From the NCBI GenBank assembly GCA_001695595.3, contig MBPM02000001.1, positions 2,046,001 through 2,110,000 of the forward strand: a stretch of DNA of 64,000 nt, written 5' to 3'. The DNA comes from Plasmopara viticola (Eukaryota > Oomycota > Peronosporomycetes > Peronosporales > Peronosporaceae). Below the pieces are notes generated by a model. The model did no database searches. It was not told where the DNA came from and worked only from the letters and a program-made list of their open reading frames with translations. The position numbers were made by a program, and so were the translations under genes. The first letter of the stretch is position 1; each line of letters starts with the position of its first letter. Below are positions 25,224 to 34,938 of the stretch, in pieces.

Positions 25224-26598
25224 CGTGTGGCTATCGAGGGGAAGCCAATGCGCAAACAAGACGACTGGACGGGTAGGTTTCACTATGGTGGCAGGCAGCA
25301 AATCAATTCCAGGTGGACCAATTGGTTATCGTGGGTTGGGTATTCTCCGGCATGTTGTCGACAATTGGTCAAAAAAGGTCACGGAGGCAGTAATTCACAA
25401 GTTTTTGAATTTCAATAATTGGTGGGGTGACTGCAGTACTTTGGCTTACAATACGCTAAATGGCACCATTGCCGATACATTTGGCGCGGAGGACACGAAA
25501 AAAATCGAAGTCGCTATACGGTAGGCGTGCGAATGGTAGACAGCAACCACCGTCACATAATTCGCGCACCATGTACAGTAATGGACTCCCATCGCAAAGT
25601 CCAAACTTCTGATTGGAGTTTTGCGCATAAAAAGTTTGCTCTACGAGACACCATTCAAAGAAGCCGGCGCAATGTTGTCCTACCTCGTGTAAAAGTTTAA
25701 ATGGATGATCTCTCTTTTTGAAGTATAAGGAAAACACTGTGCGGGTGCCACTTCAGCGAATACTTGTGGGATCGATACCTTCTTCTATCTCTCTTGTTAA
25801 TGTTCAGGATACAACGCTCGGATGTAAAAAGGGCATTTGCATATAATGACCTCATGGTGTTTTTGTACGCACTGCTCATGCGCCTTTCGAGTACCGTATT
25901 TCCAGTCAGTCAAAAACTCTTAGCTCAACATGCTAATTGATCCCTTTTTAAAATTAATACTCTTTAAAATACTTAGACGACTCGCAGAATTCGGTTGATT
26001 TCATCCATATGTTGTCATGGCACGAGCGCAAACGCCGTAATTTATGTCTAAGCTTGGTCTTCAAAGGCTACTGACTTCGGGTTAGTAATGCGATAGCCAC
26101 TGCATGTGTCAGGACTGTACCCACGCTCGGCTCACGCTAGACATTAGCGCTGTAAGATGCCGCTTTACGGGGTATCAGCACCTCCAAGAACAACATAATG
26201 GCGTGTGTTTGTTCTCGTGGCGCGCTCTTGACAACAATTTTACCAACTTGTGCGATTGGCGAGAGCTATTTTAATGCCTCTTCGCCCATACAATCTAAGC
26301 TCAATTTTCAGTAGCGACTGTGGTCATCGCGAATTCACTACGTCATGTATATTCAAAATTATACGCCCAATGTATCATTCGAGAGCAAGACGGGAATGAA
26401 CCCACGTATACATGGAATATGGAACGTTTGTGCAGTAATCCGTACATAAAATGAGGTTCATGTATTATAAAGAATTAGTCGTTATATACGTAAACAGTAA
26501 ATGTACTTACCTACTTGAGTTACTGTAAATTATAAAACTGCGATTGATGTGGACAATGCGCACGAGTTCGCATCGCCACGCCTCCTTACACACCTCAA
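25224..26598. other. Upstream and intergenic region, no gene seen
   Basis: Contains the promoter side of the WRKY19-like gene and then AT-rich sequence. Plus-strand frames at 25098-25524 overlap the gene's 5' end and look like shadows. Minus frames at 25446-25879 have no recognisable content. Confidence 0.4.
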
Positions 26599-26979
26599 AT
26601 GCTTCCACCTTCATCGGTAGACCGTCTTCTTGCGGAGCACATCACGTTTAAGGCAGCAAGGTACTTCTTAACCGAGAAGCTGGAACTTCCAAAATGTGAT
26701 AGGTTACAGACGCACTTGTAAGAGACGGAGATATTGGCGGCAAGACGAAAGGTGGGACGCCTTTGTTCTCGCGTCAGCATAGCGCAGCCAAATTTTTTCA
26801 CGCCTATGTTGTTGACGCATATAGTGCATCGCGGGGGTTCCAAAATATTTCAGCGAGGCATAGACGACTTACCTGATAATGTAAGCGACATCCTAACCGT
26901 CCTCGTGACAGTGATGTGCATTGCTAAGGGAAGTCTTGACTTGTCTTCTAAACCAGCACGAATACATTGTGAGCTTTGA
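26599..26979 (+). pseudogene. Stop-interrupted coding relic, unidentified
   Basis: From the ATG at 26599 one frame reads 40 codons to a TAA, then stays open in the same frame to 26979 apart from that single stop. The second part has protein-like blocks (PNFFTPMLLTHIVHRGGSKI, then FQRGIDDLPDNV followed by a GTAAGC donor-like site). The combination of an F-x-P-x-L helix, a basic spacer and a DLPD segment is faintly like the N-terminal part of ABCC-type transporters, but this is weak. It could be a broken gene or chance. Confidence 0.3.
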
Positions 26980-29900
26980 GGCCATATTTTAACAGAAAAA
27001 AAGCCAAATTTATCCATATTATAAATCTCATTACGCAATCGGTACTTTAATAGTCATAATTAATCACTCCCAACGCTCCATATGAAAGCCGCCGTCGGAT
27101 TTCGAAGCGGTCCAGCCGATGCAACCACGAACATTCGCTACGTGGCCACATTGTCAGAAATACACGTAGGAGAATCTATTTTGCACGGCCAATATATTTA
27201 TCGCCGGACAGACATATCTGCATATTCTGGCGTGCAAGCACAAATTTTACAATGCACTCGTCCTATCGAAGCTGTAAGCGTCGGCGGCGCCGTCAATGCA
27301 GCGAGGTGCTTGCTTGGAGTCAGCGTAAGTTTAGGTCTCTGACCCTCGTACAAATGCACCTCGCAGATCGCTATCGGCTTGACTCAAATGTTAGTATTGA
27401 CGTAAATAAGCTCACATTGCTCTCGTAGCAGTGGTAAAACAAAACTTCGTACATAGCACAGAGTCAACTTCGAGCCCAAATTCTCTATCTGGTGAGGGTT
27501 TTTATGGTAAGGTTTTTTTTTATGATGGATCTCTGTAGTGTACGCTTCGTATAAGGCTGATCAAGGACGTCGTCGTTCAAATAGAAAATGCAGTCCAATC
27601 ATCAACCACGATTTCCTTCTTGAAACAATACGTCAGAGATACTTCCAGTTTCTAACTTTGCATGGCGCTCAATATTTTTGATATCCAAGATTCAATAACT
27701 CTGATGTCTTTAATAGTGCCCCAATCGGAATGAACCTGTGGTAAACAATAATCGTTAGCTGTTAATTTATCATCCATGGCGTAAGGTTGCGGCATTCAAG
27801 AGCCGATTTTAGACTCTTCTGTTTTGTATCGTTATTTTCTTCTTGCGCAACCAAAATTCTCGGTTCGGCTTCTCGAGTATGAGAGTGCAAGTACCGCGCG
27901 CGCCTGATTGCCTGGGAGCATGATCGAGTTTGTGACTATTTCTATCCCATAAATAAAGGAGAATCGTAAGTGCTAGCCACTCAATCTTGCGTGATAGGGC
28001 TTTGGTAGCTCAAGCCCTCGCCCATATTGGGCATAAGGCCCTGGCTGGAATAGAAGTATCGAAGAAAGTGATAGCGCTTAAAAGGTAGACAAAATAATTT
28101 CTAAGATCTCTTCCGTGTTGATGACAGCACTAGCCGACTGAGAAGCTCAAGAAAGCATCTTGAATTTGAGTAATTGCACATTAGCGAAGTTTTTCAAGCG
28201 GGTGACATAAAATCAGAAGGCACGATGGATATCTAAGTGCCACCACTATTAAACCCCATACCTGAATGTTTAATGTCCTGAAACATTTACATGAAGGTAC
28301 AGCTGCGAGAACTGCTTCTTACGGTGAGCTTCGAGTCCTGCCAATGCTCGCGCTTTCCTTGCTTGCGAGCGAAGAAAGAGAAACCTTCACATGTAAAAAA
28401 CTAAAGGAACTGATGAACTTCATTGCTTGAACGTCACTCCTCAAATCGTAAAGATGACTGTGCAAGCAGCGAGGATATGAGAAATTTTAATCGCTATGCA
28501 AAATGAGCATTGTCACAGCATACCAAATGCCGGGGACGGCCAGTCCCTTACCTTACAAAACCCCAAGCTGTAACGGCTTGCTGACTCGGGTTTGATTACA
28601 AGGTACTTACAGACTGTCTAGCAAAGCAACATACGATGCTATGGCTCGTCATGCAAGTCTTTATCCCAAAGATGGCTGACAAAGTGGAGCTTTATCTCGT
28701 CCAAAGGCATTGAAAGAGTCGCTGGCAGAAGCAGCTCACTCAAAAGCTGGTAAGATATAATTACTAGTAGAGGCGAAGCTCCTTGCTGGAAATGCTAAGC
28801 TAAGTTTCTGAGTGCTTGCCAGCTCTCTAAGAAGTTACCGGCAGCGGAGATTACACGCGCAAGTGTAAGAGTTGTGAGCTGTCTTGATGAGACTTGGTAA
28901 ACTCGGATGCGGCAAGCAACTCTGCGCACAGGCAAATTATAACGGTCGATATAAATATGCCAAATGACAATACTTTTTTGAGAGAGAAACGAAAACAAAT
29001 CAATTTTGAAGCGACTGGCATATGAGGCGGCTTTAAAAGCCCATACTATCACAATAGAGATGACTGTAAAATTCAAGGAATCTTCCAACACAAATGCATT
29101 TTTTGCTCTTAAGTTTGACTTGACGTCGGGCATACCCTTGCCAAAAAGGAAAAGTGCTCTAGATCGATGGGCGAAAAGAATCTTGTTTGGTTCTTGATTT
29201 TCATCGAAGGTAAAAACTTCTCGCTTTACTGTTTCGAGCCTTACAACTGGCATCGCCTTCGGACTTTGAAGCCTGTGCTTAAGCTCAACTTTACTTGTAG
29301 AGATCGGCAGCATGGAGCGCTGCAAGTACAGCCGCACTCCCAGGCCAATAGAAGCTAGCAAGCTTTTTGGTTGGCGCAAATTATGCCTCCGACAGATAAG
29401 GTAAGGTGGGTGAATTTAATCGTGATATCTTTCAAGGGTTCAGATACACAGTATACATGCGAGAGCGTAGGATTGACTAATAACGCTACTAGGTATAAGG
29501 GGTTCACACAGCACATTGCAATGAGGAGGCGTACAGAATACGATGTATGAGTAAATGATGGGTTTTTTATGTGAGAGTTGCTATTATGAAAGCTCGATTG
29601 TGTAGTAATCATTTATTATTTTACCTTTGTTTTAACCTTTTCACAAACGCACTTGACCATTGACCAGAAGTCACGTGCTCTACATGATATCATTCCATAC
29701 GAGAACTACATCAAAGTCAATTCACGAAATGTTGCTCATCCCCTTGTTTATAAACTTTTTGCTAATAAAATCGCTCATCAACGTAATCCTCGACATGCAA
29801 TCTATCGTCTTAGGCTGAGCCAGAAGCAGCTCTCACGCATTGTGTTGCTAGCTGTGCAGCATAATTGAAGCGATGGGTAGCCAGAGGGCGGCAAGACACG

Positions 29901-30201
29901 ACGAAAAAAGCAGTGCAGTACAGAATTAATCTCACTCGTTCAGTCTTCTCGCAGCACCAGTCTCATCATACACTAGGTTGTGTTTCATACTCTTGTTATT
30001 TTTGTTATAAATATTAGTCTTCAAAATAGGCGGTTGAGTAAAAAAAAAATGATTTCGATGACGTGCTGTTAACACATGGAAATTTGAGGTGCGGGTATAA
30101 ATTTATACTGTCAACAGCATGATCGTGTTTACTGCATCAAAATCTTGTTTGTATGCTATTTCAAAAACTTCTTGGGTATACACATTAAGTTGTTTGTAAA
30201 A
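26980..30201. other. Gene-poor region, weak coding relics
   Basis: A plus-strand frame of 86 codons at 27082-27342 has varied composition and meets a consensus-like donor (AGC|GTAAGT) near 27324, so it could be a stray exon. A longer minus-strand frame at 28795-29379 has no family I recognise. The rest is AT-rich with no repeat or RNA gene seen. Confidence 0.35.
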
Positions 30202-30441
30202 TCAAAAGATTCTGATGCTCAAAGTGTCATAATCGTTCATAAGCCGTGCCAGATTCGAGCGCGTACGTTGCAAGTGATTGTGATGAGATAAGATTGACCG
30301 AAAGGAGCTTTTCTTTGTCCGAATAGACTTTTCCGAGCCTCTATGTCTCAACCACCATGACGCTACTGCGCACGCAAAACACATCAATACTGCAAATGTC
30401 ACCAATATCACAGCAAAGAAAGAATGCGAATTGCTTGACAT
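30202..30441 (-). CDS. Possible small single-pass membrane protein
   Basis: From the ATG at 30441 the frame encodes 79 residues: a short polar N-terminus, a convincing hydrophobic segment (FFAVILVTFAVLMCFACAVA, residues about 9-28), then WWLRHRGSEKS and a basic, Ser/His-rich tail. The frame continues upstream without an ATG (to 30531), so this may be the last exon of a longer gene. No family recognised. It lies in a gene-poor interval with no supporting neighbour. Confidence 0.3.
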   Translation of the reverse strand: MSSNSHSFFAVILVTFAVLMCFACAVASWWLRHRGSEKSIRTKKSSFRSILSHHNHLQRTRSNLARLMNDYDTLSIRIF

Positions 30442-31782
30442 AGCTTCGTTGAGTATTACCGAAAAGTGCTCTGCCGCGGCTTTAGTACACGCAATCAAAT
30501 TTGCTCGATGTAATGATACAATTTTCGGCAAAGCTGACGCTGTAAATTTTTGATTAGCCCATTTCCGAATTAAGGCCTATCAAGTTCAGTCAGGGACATT
30601 CGAGTCTTCATCATTGATAATCGTACAAAAACAATTAAGCAATTATGTCGACTTCGCTGGAGAAAACTCAAGCGGGGTTCCGTTCTTTCATTTCTCTCCG
30701 TACATGTCACAGAAGAGGTGTATCACCAATGAAGATCGATAACGGAGGACCACACCGCGCTTTCTGGCATACTAAAGCGTCTTATAGAAAAATCTGACAC
30801 GCACAACGACGGTGATGGAGCTAAAAATAATTTGTATTAGATTAAATATCAAAAGGCATATGACTTTGTAAGTAAAGGCAGGACCGCGGCATCTAGCTAC
30901 GTTGACGATCGAAATGTTGTAAAATGGAACTTCAGGGTAGTTTTTTAACAGCGAAGACCTCATGCAATGCGGCCTGCGGCAGGAAGTGTTTGAAGAAAAA
31001 GGCAACTCAAGCCTGAGCAGTTCTTGTGCTCTTCTTCGGAAAGAAAAAGAGCAGAGCTTACTACGACGCTGGAAGTGCTGATGCAAACGAATTGGGCTAT
31101 TCACCCTTAAATTTTAGGCCTTTGTCGCTGGGTGTAGTATGCATTTGTCGTCATGACGGCAAGTTATTTATTATGGCTTATAGCTTAAAGCTTAAGCAGC
31201 ACGCTAGCTGTGTTGATGACATGGTGCCAGTGGAAGTGCTGAAACAAAAGACGGGAGACGATTATAGTATATTGACGATAAGTACATGCTGCTGCCATGT
31301 CCTGGCCAAAAAAAGCATGATATTAAATTGTTTTCAATTGTTGCCTTTTGAGCCGCGCGAGCATAAGTGACATCAGCTTTCAAGCTACACTCATACTAGG
31401 ACACCGTGAAGACTCGCCGCTTGAAGAGCTCCGGCTGTGGTCACATCAACAGACCTCGTGACGCCGCGTGCGTGGAGACCACAGCCGGCTTCAGAGCGCA
31501 AGTAGTGGGTCATGAATCATTACGCTAATAATCGTTCCGAGCTTTTGTGCGCATACTGGGACCATAACAAAAAAGTGTATAATGCCAATGCTGCTGACAT
31601 TAACTTACATGTACAACCTGAGGTAGATCTTCAATTTTCGTTCTGAGTCGCACAAAATGACCGATCGTAACTTTGATCAAGCAAGGATGCATTTAATTAA
31701 TTTCGATATCGAGACGATAGTCACTGGTCATTTAGACATCATCTATTTCTGCCTGAGTCTAAAAAGTGCCGAATATTGAAAC
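30442..31782. other. Intergenic, contains an inverted repeat
   Basis: No supported gene. Frames at 30772-31104 (minus) and 31026-31370 (plus) have no recognisable domain. A 12-bp perfect inverted repeat lies at 31431-31488. Confidence 0.4.
31431..31488. repeat. Inverted repeat, 12-bp arms
   Basis: CCGGCTGTGGTC at 31431-31442 pairs perfectly with GACCACAGCCGG at 31477-31488 around a 34-nt loop. The GC-rich arms stand out in AT-rich surroundings. Possible fossil of a small inverted-repeat element or a structured transcript. Confidence 0.7.
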
Positions 31783-32184
31783 ATGGCGCAAGACGTCTAC
31801 ATCAATGAGATGCACGGCGGTCGTCCTAGTGCAGTCGCTTGTAACGAAAGGTCTGATTCTGACGCTGTGGTTCTTAAACTCAAAACAAAGTGCGACGGAA
31901 TTGCATCAGACGTAAAGCGAGTTAAACGAGCTTCGCGCCACTGTCGATCCTGCCATTAAATTCTGAAATTATTCAGACCGGGGCAACGTCACGTTCCCAA
32001 AAAGTTTGCTAATAATCCATTGTACAATTCACTCAGCGGCAAGGTAGAACGTAAAGTTAAAACGATACAGAAAGTGTGGGCTAAGAATTACGAAGCCGCA
32101 GAAAAAAAAAGCGTGAACGTGCCACAGCGTCAAATGGTGCAGCTATTTGATGAGATTTCAGAGGAAAAGTGTACATGCTTTTAA
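31783..32184 (+). pseudogene. Frameshifted coding relic, possibly syntaxin Habc-like
   Basis: The ATG at 31783 opens a frame with LKLKTKCDGIASDVKRVK. Coding sense then moves to another frame (ELNELRATVDPAIK, about 31918-31960), then to a third (EIIQTGATSRSQK), and then returns for a long Lys/Glu-rich tail (SLSGKVERKVKTIQKVW, then AKNYEAAEKKSVNVPQRQM and QLFDEISEEK) ending in TAA near 32184. At least three frames are needed, so it is broken. The heptad-like spacing, the KVW...YEAAE helix and the RQM...LFDEISEE end resemble the Habc helices and linker of syntaxin-type t-SNAREs. No SNARE motif or membrane anchor follows. The syntaxin label is inference; the frameshifts are seen directly. Confidence 0.45.
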
Positions 32185-32238
32185 TTTTTAATTGAATGCG
32201 CAATTTACACAGAATGACACAAAAATCGGTCGCCCACA

Positions 32239-33056
32239 ATGTTGCTGTCGCGCCGCGCAGTGTGCTTCGCAGAGATATTCCCGTCTCCACTTCGCACGCT
32301 CAGCTCCACATTTTGCTCTGCTGTTCATCCTCTCCGTACTGCTGCCACCCAAAGATTCTTAATCAACTGCCACAGCCGTCGCAATGTTAATCAAGTGGCA
32401 AGTATTCGACCTATCACTTCATCGCAGCACGCGCGAAAAGAGATCGTGGAACCCGACCGGCAGCCTGAGATTCCATTAAATGAAAACTTGGTATATGAGG
32501 CGCCAATGTCACGCGCAGTCCGCCTCATGAAGGCCGTTTCTATTACAAGCTGCACCCTCACTTCCATTGGTATGCCCGTCCTTTGTGTGCTCAGCGATCA
32601 AGACACGTCTACGATTGGCAAGGTTCGTTACCGACACTTGCAACGGTTAACTCAATCTAGTGAGGTACTGAGATTTGTTGATAGTGGGCCATGTGCGGGA
32701 CCATTATGTTGTTTGGATTAGGCACGACTTCGCTCTTCCATTATCTGTTCAAGCCCTATGTGATACGAATGTGGCGGGCTAACGCTTCCCACGCAACGAC
32801 CTCGGCACACGGCGATGACACTGTTGACTCAACCGTGATTGTCGAAACACTGTCGCTTTTCGCGCAAGTGGAGCGCCACTCGTTTCGACTGTCGGACGTG
32901 TCGCCACCAACACTGGCGATGCACCCCATGGTTTCATTTCAAGCTCGCGAGCGTCACTACTTCATTCACCCCGAGACTTTTAACGACCAACTTCTTCTTA
33001 AGAAGCTCGTTGGGTCACAAAAGAAGAAGTCAAGCAAGGCAATTCGACTAGGATAG
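32239..33056 (+). CDS. TMEM70: TMEM70-like mitochondrial membrane protein (two exons)
   Basis: join(32239-32622, 32685-33056), 251 residues. The 62-nt intron has a GTTCGT donor after an in-phase AAG and a GATAG acceptor, and joins IGK to WAMCGTIMLFG. The first 70 residues are rich in Arg, Ser and Leu with few acids, like a mitochondrial presequence. Two hydrophobic segments form a hairpin: about 110-128 (VSITSCTLTSIGMPVLCVL) and 132-150 (CGTIMLFGLGTTSLFHYLF), followed by the soluble part (VETLSLFAQVERHSF) typical of TMEM70. TMEM70 proteins of the inner mitochondrial membrane help assemble ATP synthase in animals. The gene converges on the FOP-like gene with only 75 bp between stop codons. Confidence 0.8.
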
Positions 33057-33131
33057 AAGGACGAGGTGGCAAGGACGGCACGAGTGCTCGATCGTGTGTG
33101 AACTCTTGCTATTTGCTGGACAATCATGTTT

Positions 33132-34781
33132 TTAAACATCTTTTTCGACGGTTTCAATGTAGTCGTAGCTGTTTAACGCATCTTCACTATCCACTCGAGT
33201 ATCAAATTGAAGCACGCGAGGGGGCTCGATTTCAGTTGCTGCCGTCGCTAATTCGTCCTCTTCGCTATCATCCTCTCTGTCGGAAAGTTCTGGCATCGAC
33301 TCCAATTCCTCGGAAATGTCGCTGAGAATTGCAGCATCAAGTGTGGGTGACCTTATACAGAGACAAATAACCGCAAGCACTCGTACCTGGCAATTTCTTC
33401 TTCCTCTTCGAAGTCACTGGTGCCGTAATCCTCATCGTCCTCGTCGTCATCCTCATTCTTTTCTGCTTTCGTATCCCCTTCCACGTCATCGCCATCTTCT
33501 GCTTCCTCGCTATCAAGATCAAGCCCACCACTGCTTACAAAACTGTCTTGCTCTTGCAATTCCAGTTGCAATGAAGCTTTCAGTTGCTGCAGAGTACCGG
33601 TCTCATCCTCCGCCTCCATCGCTTGCAGCGCAGCATCTAACTTTCGTAAACGCTCGGCTTCTTTGTCCTGTACCAAAAGTCAAACACTATCAATCATCTC
33701 TGTGAAAAAAATCGTGCATGGTTAGATGTACTACGGCATCAAAATCGTCTTCAGAGTCTTTAGCAAGAGCACTGCCGATTATTGGTGGTAAAGACGGCAA
33801 ATTTGCTGGTGCTGGGGGTGGCACTGCCATTGACATTTCATCTCTGTCATTGTCGCTTAGATCTTGACTATCTTCCAGACCTTTATCGCTTTCTTGAGCT
33901 TCATCCTTGTCGCTCATTTCGTGGCTATCTTCCAGACCTTTATCGCTTTCTTGAGCTTCATCCTTGTCGCTCATTTCGTGGCTACCTTCCAGAGCTTTAT
34001 CGCTACCTTGACTTTCATCGTCGAAATGTTTGATTGAATCCGAAGGCCGTTCAATGGTTGTGACACTTTGATCAAAGCCTTCATCGTTCGTTAAGTCGGA
34101 AGTTTCGACTTCTGATTCACTCACGACCTCTTCCGCCATGCTCTCTTCGTTTTCAGCACTGCTTTTATCCTCTTCGTCTTTGGCTTCACCCGAAACCTCA
34201 AGGATGGTATTCGATACTTTAAGAGGCGCCTGATGAACATTCTCAATGTCTAGCTCCACTGCTTGTATTGCTGACGCCGATGCATTGCTGGACCACTCTC
34301 CCTCGTCTCCAGGTGCTTCATCCGTGAGTCTCTGTTCGGTGGTAAGCAAGGTTTCAGCAGCGACTGGCCTCTGGTTCCCACCCGCTACCTGACATTCCAC
34401 AAGCTGAAAAAGTACTGGATTCGCTAAAGAAGGATCACTTGATAAGCCAAGCTTTTTTACCAGCAACTCGCTGTCGTGTTGCTCATTTTCTGTATTGATC
34501 TCTGTCAAAAGCACTCGCAGCGTGTGTTCCCAATGAAAGAAGCGCAAACACTCGACAATAAGTGACAAAGCGATAGTTCTAGTTTCGATCGAAAAGTCGC
34601 TCAATTTCGGAGCGTCGATCGAAGTCTGAAATCCTTCGCGTTCATGCATCACATCAAAGACTGCAGCGCGAAGTTCGGCCTTTATTTTGGCCAACACTCC
34701 TTGCCTTGTCAGCACTTGCGCCACCTCGTCCTTCAATGCCAGTTCTTCAGCCGTGGGTGGCGGCTGTAATACGGACAACAT
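33132..34781 (-). CDS. FOP/CEP43-like centrosomal protein (three exons)
   Basis: complement(33132-33321, 33387-33667, 33735-34781), 505 residues. The introns (65 and 67 nt; donors GTACGA and GTAGTA, acceptors CTCAG and TACAG) keep phase. The ATG at 34781 is chosen because the two upstream codons start only from GTG. Residues about 10-120 match the FOP N-terminal dimerisation/LisH region: VLAKIKAELRAAVFDVM, then LSLIVECLRFFHWEHTLRVL with a KKLGLS segment. FOP-family proteins (CEP43 in animals, TONNEAU1 in plants) act at centrosomes, basal bodies and microtubule arrays. The rest is very acidic and Ser-rich, with a 19-residue tandem repeat and a coiled-coil-like segment (DKEAERLRKLDAALQAM). The weakest join is intron 1, selected because reading through meets stops. 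Confidence 0.75.
33871..34010 (-). repeat. 57-bp coding tandem repeat
   Basis: Units begin at 33871, 33928 and 33985 and are nearly identical, about 2.5 copies. Each encodes 19 residues (ESDKGLEDSHEMSDKDEAQ) within the acidic middle of the FOP-like protein. Confidence 0.9.
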
Positions 34782-34938
34782 GGTCACGACGCGAAATTAG
34801 AGAAATTTTAACACTCGCCGTTTCAAGCACGAACGCTCCTATAATATCAAAGCAATACTTCTTGGTTTTATCTCCCTTTCAACACCCTTTCTACTACTAA
34901 ATGCCACCCCACTCCTCTTAAGATCATCGCCAAGTCAG

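Noticed and set aside
26380..26420. Possible tRNA T-arm (minus strand GTGGGTTCATTCCC)
   Set aside because: No acceptor, D-arm or anticodon arm could be paired around it.
27082..27342. 86-codon plus-strand frame with a GTAAGT near its end
   Set aside because: A possible exon, but no second exon or family could be found to support a gene.
28795..29379. 194-codon minus-strand frame as a gene
   Set aside because: Long enough to note, but composition is irregular and no family, start context or splice partner supports it; the opposite strand is equally open in parts.
33782..34033. Plus-strand frame over the FOP-like repeat
   Set aside because: Antisense shadow of the 57-bp coding repeat.
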